DNA of 64,000 nt from an uncultured Pseudomonadota bacterium (GTDB lineage: Bacteria > Bdellovibrionota_B > Oligoflexia > Oligoflexales > CAIYRB01). Below, piece after piece: positions 56,112 to 64,000 of this stretch (position 1 is its first letter; each line of letters opens with the position of its first letter). The position numbers and the translations under genes were made by a program. The notes under the pieces were generated by a model. That model did no database searches, was not told the origin of the DNA, and was given only the letters and a program-made list of their open reading frames with translations. The stretch is from positions 1 through 64,000 of the forward strand of contig CAIYRB010000200.1 of assembly GCA_903928445.1 (NCBI GenBank), given 5' to 3'.

Positions 56112-57386
56112 TTAAAAGGCTACGTCGACGGCTGCTTGGAATACATTAAGCTGCTTGTATGAGGAGCCCGTGGTGCTAGCGTCCTGGATTCCGCGGCTAC
56201 CATTTTTCGGCCAGACATGCTGACCCTGGACCTTGAGGTCAGTGTAAGGGTTTGCATCATACTTCATGCCGAAGGACGCGGAATCCTGGCTGCCGAAGTT
56301 GATGATATGGCTAGAGCCCGGGTTTCTGAGTTGAGCAAGGGTGACAAATGGTAGTACAGGACCGACCTGATAGCCCGTGGTCGCGTACCAACCATGGGTA
56401 CCGACCATTTGGTGTACGGCCGCGTCTTGAAGGTAAGCGGCTTCTGCCGCAGTACCAGCGGTCTGAGCCGCTTGGATGTCAGTAGGGCTACCTGTCTGCG
56501 CGGCTTTGACTCCAGCCATCGCGGAGGTGGTGCCTGCCGCTATCAGATTGGCATTCGCCGCGTTGATTTCACTCTGATCAACGCTGCCGAAGTTGGATGC
56601 GTACTCAGATAGTAACAGCAAACCATGGGTATCAACCTTGAGTCCGACCGTGCCAAAGCCAGCGTTCAAATTTTTAATTTGATAGAAGTCGGTTTTGAGG
56701 CCAACGGCAGCCTTCGCATACCCCGCCCGGACCTGGAAGGCCTCGTTGCCAAGGGCTAAATTGATGACCCCTAGGCGGCGATAGTTTAGCTTAACTTGGA
56801 ACGAAGAATTTTTGCTCTCCCCTTCCGTCACGGTAAGGGTGTCTGTTGAGTTGGCCGAGATCAACCCTTCCGCGACGGCTTCGAGGCCTCCACCCAAATT
56901 CAGGCGGTAGGTTGCGCCCAAGCCGGAGGCTCGTTTGATGGGATTGAAGGAGTAAACTTCCTCTGGAGGTGCAATCCAGGGATAGGTGTGTCCTACGTCG
57001 ATGTGATCAGACATCAGCCACATCGGCGCCTTTTGCTTGCCAATCCGAAGCGTTAGGCCTTTAATTGGGTACCAAGAGACAAAGGCCCAGTCAGGAGAGA
57101 TCGTGTTACTGTTGGCGATGATTTGCGCGGCAAAGTCCCAGCGCTCGCTCAGATTCTTTTGAATATTGAGGCCGAGGTGGGTGAGGCGCTCAATGTCGGC
57201 GCGTTTCGTCAACCCACCGTCATATCCGGTATTGGTATCGGTAAACGCGACCCCGCTGGTAAAAAAACCGTGCCAAGCTGGCGGTTGGTCATCGGCCTTA
57301 GCTCCTGAGGCAAGGACGAGTGCGCTGATACAAGACGCTGAGGCCACAAAGGCCGTGCGGACTATCCGAGCGGAAGTTTGTTTCAT
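56112..57386 (-). CDS. Outer-membrane porin-like beta-barrel protein
   Basis: A 424-residue predicted outer-membrane barrel. The signal peptide ends GAKAD near residue 32. Barrel strands include FTSGVAFTDTNTGYDGG, WDFAAQIIANSN, WYPIKGLTLRIGKQKAPMWL, and a final strand ending AAVDVAF, with the usual C-terminal Phe. An Ala-rich insert (about 270-325) may be an extracellular helical loop. It lies downstream of cheY and just upstream of the PBP-like gene on the minus strand. Related in segments to the porin at 54.3-55.5 kb. Confidence 0.82.
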   Translation of the reverse strand: MKQTSARIVRTAFVASASCISALVLASGAKADDQPPAWHGFFTSGVAFTDTNTGYDGGLTKRADIERLTHLGLNIQKNLSERWDFAAQIIANSNTISPDWAFVSWYPIKGLTLRIGKQKAPMWLMSDHIDVGHTYPWIAPPEEVYSFNPIKRASGLGATYRLNLGGGLEAVAEGLISANSTDTLTVTEGESKNSSFQVKLNYRRLGVINLALGNEAFQVRAGYAKAAVGLKTDFYQIKNLNAGFGTVGLKVDTHGLLLLSEYASNFGSVDQSEINAANANLIAAGTTSAMAGVKAAQTGSPTDIQAAQTAGTAAEAAYLQDAAVHQMVGTHGWYATTGYQVGPVLPFVTLAQLRNPGSSHIINFGSQDSASFGMKYDANPYTDLKVQGQHVWPKNGSRGIQDASTTGSSYKQLNVFQAAVDVAF

Positions 57387-57582
57387 GCTTAGCTCTCATG
57401 AGGTTTGCTGGGCTTTTCTTTGTAAGAAGAGCACCTAACTTGAGAACTGTCAAATACTTTTGGGGGGCGCCACTTCGGCAAACTGAAACCCCATGTTTAC
57501 TAAATTACTTTACATTCATAGCTCGCCTGATTGGGCGAACTACGATGCGTAGACTGTTGGCGCATAGGATTGCGGCGATGCT

Positions 57583-57969
57583 CTACCCGGCGAGCTTTCG
57601 GATACTATCGATAACCTTGGAGACGGCTTGCTTAAAGGCGTCCGCTACGACTGGCTTAACGATCCAATAGCGTATCCCAACCTCGCGGCATCGAGCTCGT
57701 AGCTCCGGGGAGGTCTCCGTGGTTAGGATGATCACAGTAATCGCTGCATATTCTTCAATCGTCCGAATTTTTTTACACATCTCTAGGCCGCTCAGCGCCG
57801 GCATGTTGAAGTCGGCGATGATCAGGTCAATGTTTCGATTTGAACTAGCCTTTTCAAAGCCGTCCTGGCCGTCGATGGCCTCGATGACCTCGTGACCCAA
57901 CTCGGTTAAGGCCTGTTGGACCTGGAGGCGAATAATATCAGAATCATCGACTATTAGAATCTTAGCCAT
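57583..57969 (-). CDS. CheY-like single-domain response regulator
   Basis: A 128-residue receiver domain with all active residues: Asp8/Asp9, phospho-acceptor Asp53 in IIADFNMP, Thr83/Thr84 and Lys105 in IVKP. No output domain. It lies 57 bases after the STAS protein gene and upstream of the porin and PBP-like genes, opposite the CheA-like kinase. It probably receives phosphate from that kinase; the downstream partner is unknown, possibly the STAS protein. Confidence 0.93.
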   Translation of the reverse strand: MAKILIVDDSDIIRLQVQQALTELGHEVIEAIDGQDGFEKASSNRNIDLIIADFNMPALSGLEMCKKIRTIEEYAAITVIILTTETSPELRARCREVGIRYWIVKPVVADAFKQAVSKVIDSIRKLAG

Positions 57970-58026
57970 CTAGTAATCCTCGCCGAAGGGTCGTCAATAC
58001 AAGGTATAGAAGTTACTCCGCGAGCC

Positions 58027-59514
58027 TCAAGGATCAGCATCCGTCTTTTCTTCCAAAAATGGTGAATCGGAATCCTCGAAGGCGCCACCATCTGAGCCAT
58101 CTGCCGCCGGCGTCGCTCGGGGGAAGGCGTCAGGAAAATAAAATGAAAAGGTGCGAAGCTCCTCGACCGGTAGTGCCTCGCTTTGCCACCGAACAAATAG
58201 CGCACTGCGCAACGCGCTCCAGTCTTTCTTCCCGAGCCGAATGTCCTCCAGGGCAGCCATAACCTCGGCCATGAGTTGCAACCACCGCTCGATGAGGATC
58301 TGGCCGGTAGCGAGCTGGTCCAAGAGGCCGAGGATGACCTCCGAGTTAGTTTGCAGGCTGGTCAGCTCGTCTTGAATGATGTCGACCGATGCATCCCAAT
58401 CACCCTCGCTGATGATATCTAAAACATGGAACATCTCGCGCAGAGTGTCCAGCTTGGTTGCAGTTCGCTCGTCCTTCGGCATGGCTCGAAGGTGCTGCAG
58501 GAGCTGCTGAGCATGGCCATTATGGCTGGCGAATAGCTGCGAGTTACCGCGCAATTCGCCGAGATCCGGTAAGCTTACGTCAAGAGAGCCAATCCTGTCA
58601 CCGACAGCCTTAAACCCGGCAAAGATATCCTGAGGATTGTCCGCCATCTTGCTCCAGCAAGATACTTGGATTTGACGCAAACAGGAGTAAGAGTGCTTTG
58701 TCATTTCATCGCAGCTGCGAAGTGAATCCCTAATCCTGGCATCCATTGCCGCGATTTTATCGGTGACATTCATGCTAAGACTGGTTTTGGCGCCGCCGTC
58801 GAATGTTAACAAGGCTTGCTGCAACGACTCGAGTCGACTGACAGTGCTTGACAAGGCCGGGCCGAGATTCTGCCGTGTCGACTCGACTAGATCGGTACCT
58901 AAGGTCAAGTTGCAGGTGATAGCATGGCCTAGGTTATACCAAAAAATGGCTTGGTCGTTGTTTTCTAAACACCAACTATTGAGGAATAGAGGCGCTGGTG
59001 CCCCACCTGCCTGAAAGTAACGGGGGCAGATATGCTCGGCTATGCCAAGGATCTGCTTGTTTTTGGCTACAGTAATGATCGGACCCTGTTCCACTGCCAG
59101 AGATTCGACATCTTTGATGCTTAGCAACATGCGTTCAATCGGTGACTGCGCCTGAGCCGGATCAAACACGTCTAGCTCGGCGGCATCGATGGTCAGCGGG
59201 TCGGTGTCCGTCAATAGTAGGCGTAAGCAGCGATAGAAATTCCCGGGGATGCCCGTGAGGTGCACGCGCATGCCACTCTCAGTTAGATATCGGTGGAATT
59301 TTGTGATGCCCGTCCAGGACGCGGCATTGATCCCAGTTAAGTCCAGAGTTAGGCTGTCCTGCCGCATGTCAGCAAGAAGATCGAGATTGGTGGTGTCACT
59401 AATTGCACCAAAAAGACGTACAAGATCGCCCTTCTTGATCACGCGAAAGCGTAGATCAACGCCAGCTGCGACAGCACTGCTGTCTTGGGGTAAATTTTTC
59501 GCCGCTTGCGACAT
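58027..59514 (-). CDS. STAS-domain protein of unknown function in a signalling cluster
   Basis: A 495-residue cytoplasmic protein. Residues about 20-115 form a STAS-like domain (LVRLFGAISDTTNLDLLADM, SLTLDLTGINAASWTGITKFHRYL, VHLTGIPGNFYRCLRLLL). The rest (about 130-460) is mostly helical, and the tail is acidic (DGSDGGAFEDSDSPFLEE). A cysteine-containing segment (HICPRYFQAGGAP) follows the STAS part. The start at 59514 follows GAGGAG. It diverges from the CheA-like kinase and leads the leftward genes cheY, porin and PBP-like. STAS domains often act as phosphorylation or nucleotide switches, so a role as the output of this module is plausible but inferred. Confidence 0.7.
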   Translation of the reverse strand: MSQAAKNLPQDSSAVAAGVDLRFRVIKKGDLVRLFGAISDTTNLDLLADMRQDSLTLDLTGINAASWTGITKFHRYLTESGMRVHLTGIPGNFYRCLRLLLTDTDPLTIDAAELDVFDPAQAQSPIERMLLSIKDVESLAVEQGPIITVAKNKQILGIAEHICPRYFQAGGAPAPLFLNSWCLENNDQAIFWYNLGHAITCNLTLGTDLVESTRQNLGPALSSTVSRLESLQQALLTFDGGAKTSLSMNVTDKIAAMDARIRDSLRSCDEMTKHSYSCLRQIQVSCWSKMADNPQDIFAGFKAVGDRIGSLDVSLPDLGELRGNSQLFASHNGHAQQLLQHLRAMPKDERTATKLDTLREMFHVLDIISEGDWDASVDIIQDELTSLQTNSEVILGLLDQLATGQILIERWLQLMAEVMAALEDIRLGKKDWSALRSALFVRWQSEALPVEELRTFSFYFPDAFPRATPAADGSDGGAFEDSDSPFLEEKTDADP

Positions 59515-59827
59515 CCGTATCATCTCCTCTGGGATCGCTACCGGCGATCGCTTTATTAAGCTCGTCAGTCAGCAGCAAAAACTTTAGCCGAGATCCGTTC
59601 AATTCGCATAATAATTGGTAATTATTGGGATTGTGCAATTTTAATTGAGGCGGCAACTAGGCATTCTCGGTCGGATGAGGGCTTGGCTGATCTTTTTTAT
59701 GCAAATTTTCGCAAAGAATGCGCTGGGTCGTGAGGCGGCGCTCAATATTTCCGCTGATGAGGCGATAAGAGATCTAGGGGACGGGAACCGGTCATTTGCC
59801 CTTCCGGTGCCGATTGGAGTTGTGTTG
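59515..59827. other. Divergent control region of the signalling cluster
   Basis: 313 bases between the STAS-protein and kinase starts. An in-frame TTG at 59645 could extend the kinase by 61 residues, but that part lacks a good ribosome site. The stretch near 59590-59645 is A+T-rich and probably contains promoters. Confidence 0.4.
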
Positions 59828-62539
59828 ATGTTCTTTCAGAAGCTGCAAATCAAGGTAATGATCCTCGTCGGGATTATGCTCGGCACGCTTTTGCTGTATT
59901 TTTCTTTGAGTACAAATACTGCTAATAGCAACCTGGCCATTTTGCACGCGACTACGGCAACTATTTATCCAGTGCTACAGGCGGCGGACTCTAACCTGTT
60001 TTATATCGAAAGACTTAGCGAATCGTTGAAGACCGCCGCATCGACCAAGGAAACGGAAGAACTTGCCGTTGCCGATGGAGTCATCGAAAAGATGGCCAAA
60101 AATTTTGCCGACATCATCGCCGCCAATGGCAACCTGGCTGGGGAAGTCGAGCTTCTTAGGGCTTCTCTTGCTGAATACTACGTTCCCGCACGCGAACTGT
60201 CGCGCATGATGGCATCAGGGAAGATCAAAGAATGGAGCAGCGAGGATTTGAGTGCGGCGCATAAGATTCAGGAACGTTACGCCGCCTTCGTCACCCAACT
60301 TAAGACATTTTACGCGCGCCGCCTGGATGATTTCACGGCGACGATCGGCTCAGTTGCTTCCGGTACCCGTCACCTTCGCCAAATTGGCTTCATTCTCATG
60401 GTCGGTGCAATCATCGTCACCATGATCATTATTGTCGCCATCAATAGGGGGGTGGTGCGCCCGATCATCACCCTCTCCAACGTCAGCCAGCAGGTCTCTA
60501 AGGGCAGCTTTCCCATTTTGAGCGGCAAACCAGCTAACGATGAGATTGGTGTCCTGTGGGGAAACTTTAGCAATATGGTGCGAGATATTGAGGAAAATCA
60601 GACGCGCATGACAAAACTGGCGATGCTTGGTCGACTTCTGTCGTCGCAAACCACCATGGCGGGCATCCTCGAAGTTGCCCAGAGCACCCTTCCAGAGACC
60701 CTGGGTATCTCGGTGGCCTGTCGGATTTACTTCGCGGCATCGTCCTTTCTTGGGCAAAATCTCGACAGCGGCTTCTATGCTGTAGATCAGAATGGCCAAA
60801 ATCCTAGCCGCATCCCCGACGAATTTTTCAGCGATAAGGTGCCGCGAAGAATCTTGGTGGAAGACAGCAAGTCAAAGGAATGTCTTGCCGCGGTCTGTAT
60901 CGAACCCCTGGAGCCGCAGCTTCTCGCCAAGGTCATGTCGGTTCTTCAACCATTGGCTACCAATGTCGCCAACGCCTTGTCGTCGATTCGCCTCGAAGCC
61001 GCCTTGATGCTCATTGAGCAAAAATCAAGGGAGCTAAATACGATTTTCGCCTCGATATCTCAGGGTATCTGCACCATTCGTGGGGATGGTACTATTGGGC
61101 TTGAGTATTCCGCCTTTCTCGAAGTCCTCGTTGGTGAACGCGATCTGAGCGGAAAATCCCTTCGCAATTTGCTGTTTGCTAAGGCGGATATATCGCCGGA
61201 TATGTTGGCGCAGATCTTGTCAGCTATTGACTGCATTGTCGACGAGGACATCTTCAATTTTGACTTCAATAAGTCGAATCTGCCTCGCGAAATCACCATC
61301 GGGGAGGCTGGGAGGAAGTTGAATCTCGAACTCGACTGGATTCCCTTGGCAGAGAAGGGGCAGCCTGTCTCCAGTATCATGGTGACGATCCGCGATGTGA
61401 CGGAGATCGTCATGCTACGCCAAAACGCCAGTGCGCGGGCTGAGGACACCGGGATGATCGAGGAGCTGCTAGCGAGCTCTCCGGGGCGCTTCAGCTCGTT
61501 CAAAAAGTCCACCAGCGTAATTTTAGAGGATTGCCGCGTTGCCTTTGCCAATGAGGCCTTGCTTAGCGAGGAGGATATAGCTCGAGTCGCGCGCAACATC
61601 CACACCGTCAAGGGCAATAGTCGGTCCCTTGGTCTGAATATATTCAGCACTTGCGTACATGATTTAGAAACGGCATTTTTCGGTGTCTTCAAACGACAGG
61701 CTGGATCAGTCGGCGACCATGTGCAGTTGGCGCAGCCTTTTGCCAGAGTCGCCCAGCTTTTTGCCAAATATGTGTCATTTAACGACGATAAATTGAAGCG
61801 GTTGGGTAGTAGCGGCTCGCTGGAGTATCTAGAAGCGCTCAAAAAACTGCTCGCTCGCCTCTATAACGAGAGACTGGCGCCGGCTGATTCTGATATGGCC
61901 CTGGTGCTAGGTGATATGGAGCAAAGGACCTCGTTTTTTCTTGGCGAGGCCATTCGAGATACCTTCCGTGGCTTGGAGTCGATTTGCGAGAGCATGTCCT
62001 TAAAGGTGCCGCGACTGATCCTGAACGGCGATGAGGGCGTCGTTCTTGCTCTTGAGGTTGAAGCCAGCATGACCTCGATACTCGTCCAGCTCCTACGCAA
62101 TGCATTAGATCATGGCCTTCGGAACGAACTCGAGCCCAAGATCACGATCGGTTGGCAGTTGGATAAGCGGGGCCATCTTAGGCTGCAAGTGTCTGATTCA
62201 GGGCGCGGTCTGAACTTGACTAAGCTCGCCAAGCTGGGAGCAGACCTGGGCATTACAAGTGCATCCAGTACGGATGAGGAGCTAGCGGAATTGATCTTTC
62301 GCAGCGGTTTAAGCACCAAGTCAGCAGTGACTGAGCTGTCCGGTAGAGGGGTGGGAATGGATGCCGTGCGGTCGATGTGCCGCGATCTCGGCGGGGATAT
62401 CGGCTTGAACTTTTCAGGCCCGGTAGATGATGAAGGCTACAGGCGGGTTGTCTTCACGCTTAAGTTTGGCTCGGTAGTGACCCAGTTCGCTAGTGCGACG
62501 CAGTTGCTGCCCAGTCATGGCTGGCAGCGAGGCGCATGA
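59828..62539 (+). CDS. CheA-like membrane sensor kinase (HAMP, GAF/PAS-like, HPt, HATPase)
   Basis: A 903-residue membrane kinase. Transmembrane helix 1 (about 9-29), a helical periplasmic sensor of about 155 residues, transmembrane helix 2 (about 186-206), HAMP (about 207-260), a GAF-like region (265-400) and a PAS-like region (about 405-540) come first. An HPt domain follows with His592 in NIHTVKGNSRSLG, then a CheA-type ATPase (LLRNALDHGLRNE near 755, DSGRGLNL, and GRGVGMDAVRSMCRDLGGDIGL near 840). There is no classical dimerisation helix pair and no CheW-type domain, so phosphate is expected to pass from the HPt His to a receiver, probably the nearby CheY. The ATG at 59828 follows GGAG. 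Confidence 0.88.
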   Translation: MFFQKLQIKVMILVGIMLGTLLLYFSLSTNTANSNLAILHATTATIYPVLQAADSNLFYIERLSESLKTAASTKETEELAVADGVIEKMAKNFADIIAANGNLAGEVELLRASLAEYYVPARELSRMMASGKIKEWSSEDLSAAHKIQERYAAFVTQLKTFYARRLDDFTATIGSVASGTRHLRQIGFILMVGAIIVTMIIIVAINRGVVRPIITLSNVSQQVSKGSFPILSGKPANDEIGVLWGNFSNMVRDIEENQTRMTKLAMLGRLLSSQTTMAGILEVAQSTLPETLGISVACRIYFAASSFLGQNLDSGFYAVDQNGQNPSRIPDEFFSDKVPRRILVEDSKSKECLAAVCIEPLEPQLLAKVMSVLQPLATNVANALSSIRLEAALMLIEQKSRELNTIFASISQGICTIRGDGTIGLEYSAFLEVLVGERDLSGKSLRNLLFAKADISPDMLAQILSAIDCIVDEDIFNFDFNKSNLPREITIGEAGRKLNLELDWIPLAEKGQPVSSIMVTIRDVTEIVMLRQNASARAEDTGMIEELLASSPGRFSSFKKSTSVILEDCRVAFANEALLSEEDIARVARNIHTVKGNSRSLGLNIFSTCVHDLETAFFGVFKRQAGSVGDHVQLAQPFARVAQLFAKYVSFNDDKLKRLGSSGSLEYLEALKKLLARLYNERLAPADSDMALVLGDMEQRTSFFLGEAIRDTFRGLESICESMSLKVPRLILNGDEGVVLALEVEASMTSILVQLLRNALDHGLRNELEPKITIGWQLDKRGHLRLQVSDSGRGLNLTKLAKLGADLGITSASSTDEELAELIFRSGLSTKSAVTELSGRGVGMDAVRSMCRDLGGDIGLNFSGPVDDEGYRRVVFTLKFGSVVTQFASATQLLPSHGWQRGA

Positions 62540-62689
62540 ACGGAAAGATTTACGTTAGGGCTTGTCTGGATAGGCCATACATGTGTATGATTATTGCGCG
62601 GTGCCCATGTCCGCAGCTTAGCAGCTAGCCAGCATGGTTCTGTAGATTTCTGTTTGATTCAAGCTCACTTAGTGAGCCGTGGGGGCCTA

Positions 62690-63331
62690 TTGTCCGCGTT
62701 ACAATTACAGACCCTGTGTTCGACCTTTGCGGTCTTCCGGGCGGATGAGGTCAGGGACCATGGCTTCAAGCTGGCCTCGGGCTTAGCTGTCTTGGATGAT
62801 GCTCTGGCTGGGGGCGTGGCGCTTGGGACCTTGGTCGAGTGGGGCGTGCCTCTGGGGCGTGGCGGACGGCATATCATTCTAAAATACCTTGCCGCAGCCA
62901 ACAGAGGGCTGGCGCTCAAGGCGGATTACCCGATCCTCTGGGCTTATCCCGACTCAGCGCTGGGCCTTAATCCCCCAGCCTGGCAGGCCCTTGGCATCAA
63001 CCTGCGGCATATCGCCTTCGCTCGTACCAATACCCCGATGCACGATCTTAAGGCGGCTCTTCTCGACCCTTACTATCGCCTCGTCGTCTTCGATATGCCG
63101 TTGGGTTTATCCCGCGACGACTACGCTTTTTTGGCGCGCCAGGCGCGCACCCTACAGAAGATCATCTTTATCCTGCACAATCAGCTGCTGACAGATGCAC
63201 GCGGCAATGCCTTTGCCAAGCTGCGGTTCAATTGCACGCGCTCGCAGTTTGACCCAGCCAAGATCATCGTGACGCCGGTGCGTGGCTTACCGCCGCAACC
63301 ATTGGTGCTGCAGCTTGAGGGGATGTTGTGA
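62690..63331 (+). CDS. imuA: ImuA-like protein (RecA-fold, translesion mutagenesis)
   Basis: A protein of about 213 residues resembling ImuA/SulA-like RecA-fold proteins of the ImuA-ImuB-DnaE2 mutasome. Matching parts are GLAVLDDALAGGVALGTLVEWGVPLGRGGRHI (where RecA has its Walker A region), ILWAYPDSALGLNPPAWQALGINL and LVVFDMPLGLSRDDYAFLARQAR. The Walker A Lys is absent, as is common in ImuA. The start is uncertain: TTG at 62690 after GGGGG, GTG at 62672, or TTG at 62594. Its TGA overlaps the GTG of the next gene by four bases (63328-63331). The pathway handles replication across damaged DNA. Confidence 0.6.
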   Translation: MSALQLQTLCSTFAVFRADEVRDHGFKLASGLAVLDDALAGGVALGTLVEWGVPLGRGGRHIILKYLAAANRGLALKADYPILWAYPDSALGLNPPAWQALGINLRHIAFARTNTPMHDLKAALLDPYYRLVVFDMPLGLSRDDYAFLARQARTLQKIIFILHNQLLTDARGNAFAKLRFNCTRSQFDPAKIIVTPVRGLPPQPLVLQLEGML

Positions 63332-64000
63332 GAGGCGAGGCGAGCAGAGACCAGGCTGTGCCGATACTGCCGTATCTGGCTATCGCCACCACTGAGGTCA
63401 TCGGTGCCGCAGCGGCCATGACGCTAAGTCCAAGGGTGATGCATTGGTCGCCTAGCGTATGGCTGATCGATCTGCGGCCGACTCGTGACTACTGGACGAT
63501 GCAGGCGCAGCGGCGTGGCATCAAAGTCGCAGCCCTTTTGCAGATGGTTTGGGCTGAAGCCCTCGGTCATGGTACTCAGACCGAGTCGCTGGTCTTTGCC
63601 TCTTGTCCTTGGCAGGCCTTGCTGCTGAATGCTCACCTTAACGAGCGCAGCTTGTCTGGCCCCCTCGAGTTGCGCGAGCCGTTTAGTCAGGCTTTGCTGC
63701 GGCAATTATCCTGGCCGGTGTGGTTTGCCGTGGCGAGGGACTATGCCGCTGCCTTGACTCAGTCCAAGTCCTGCCGGTTTGATGAGCAGCGCTTTCACAG
63801 CGATCTCAATCATCTCGAAAGGGCGGTTGTCAGGCTCGGTCAGCAACACCCGGCGCAGATGGTCGATGCTAAACATCAGGCATTTAGGCGGCGGTTTGGT
63901 GAACACATCGCCCGCCTATGGCAGTGGACCTTTGCCGGTGTAGCCGAGGGGGTACACACTGCTGCGACGAAGCAAGCAGCTTTTGCCTTCGCTGAGGAGG
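63328..64000 (+). CDS. Partial gene after imuA, possibly ImuB-like (runs off the window)
   Basis: An open frame from GTG at 63328 to the window end, 224 codons so far and no stop. The translation begins MRGEASRDQAVPILPYLAIA and continues with SPSVWLIDLRPTRDYW and CPWQALLLNAHL. The overlap with imuA and the place in the order suggest a divergent Y-family polymerase-like ImuB, but the usual N-terminal active-site motifs are not evident, so this rests mainly on context. It is 3'-truncated by the window edge. Confidence 0.5.
   Translation, partial: MRGEASRDQAVPILPYLAIATTEVIGAAAAMTLSPRVMHWSPSVWLIDLRPTRDYWTMQAQRRGIKVAALLQMVWAEALGHGTQTESLVFASCPWQALLLNAHLNERSLSGPLELREPFSQALLRQLSWPVWFAVARDYAAALTQSKSCRFDEQRFHSDLNHLERAVVRLGQQHPAQMVDAKHQAFRRRFGEHIARLWQWTFAGVAEGVHTAATKQAAFAFAEE

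Overview
The window looks like chromosomal DNA from a flagellated Gram-negative bacterium of the Bdellovibrionota/Oligoflexia or broader deltaproteobacterial kind. This placement is an inference. It rests on a 61-residue bacterial histone of the Bdellovibrio type, a flgBC-fliEF-HIJ flagellar operon with a sigma-54 activator, many secreted serine proteases, esterases and lipoproteins, PilZ and CheY-type signalling proteins, and an ImuA-like SOS gene. Base composition is moderately GC-rich. Genes are dense and lie on both strands. I found no rRNA, tRNA, CRISPR array, transposase or integrase.

Layout. 0.5-6.6 kb: Tat-exported GH1 beta-glucosidase, CHY zinc-finger protein, GspN/AsmA-like protein, bacterial histone, Ntn-type amidohydrolase, secreted orphan. 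6.6-15.3 kb: radical SAM/SPASM-cinA pair, homogentisate dioxygenase, LemA-TPM-peptide binding protein run, MBL-fold hydrolase, Dph6-like ATPase. 15.4-20.4 kb: acetate/glyoxylate operon (acsA-aceB-aceA) with a clear intrinsic terminator. 20.6-25.3 kb: secreted orphan, yebC with an apparent ATC start codon, glpK, then a 1.56-kb cassette bounded by two copies of the glpK 3' end and carrying a nucleotidyltransferase-like/ribbon-helix-helix gene pair. 25.3-34.2 kb: two orphan peptide-type ABC permeases, a methyltransferase, a lipoprotein gene between inverted repeats, a PilZ-CBS-CBS histidine kinase, an esterase, DUF423, fabI, a SprT-like/DUF2786 protein. 34.4-44.9 kb: flagellar operon read leftward from a consensus sigma-54 promoter (TPR protein, sigma-54 activator, flgB, flgC, fliE, fliF, fliH, fliI, fliJ, MotE-like) with no fliG. 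45.1-53.9 kb: hldE, PilZ protein, Cys-repeat lipoprotein, MBOAT/SGNH O-acetylation pair, trypsin-like lipoprotein, GDSL hydrolase, receiver-like orphan, COG4705 membrane protein. 54.3-62.5 kb: two porins, a small phosphate-binding-protein-like protein, CheY, a STAS-domain protein and a CheA-like membrane kinase, probably one sensory module. 62.7-64 kb: ImuA-like gene translationally coupled to a gene that runs off the window.

The leading candidates for undescribed biology are (1) the cassette inserted at the glpK 3' end, with its nucleotidyltransferase-like/RHH pair and twin operator-like palindromes; (2) the porin/PBP-like/CheY/STAS/CheA-like cluster with a 73-nt palindrome at its end; (3) the ATC-initiated yebC; and (4) the flagellar operon lacking fliG. 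All calls were made by reading translations and motifs; no database search was run.
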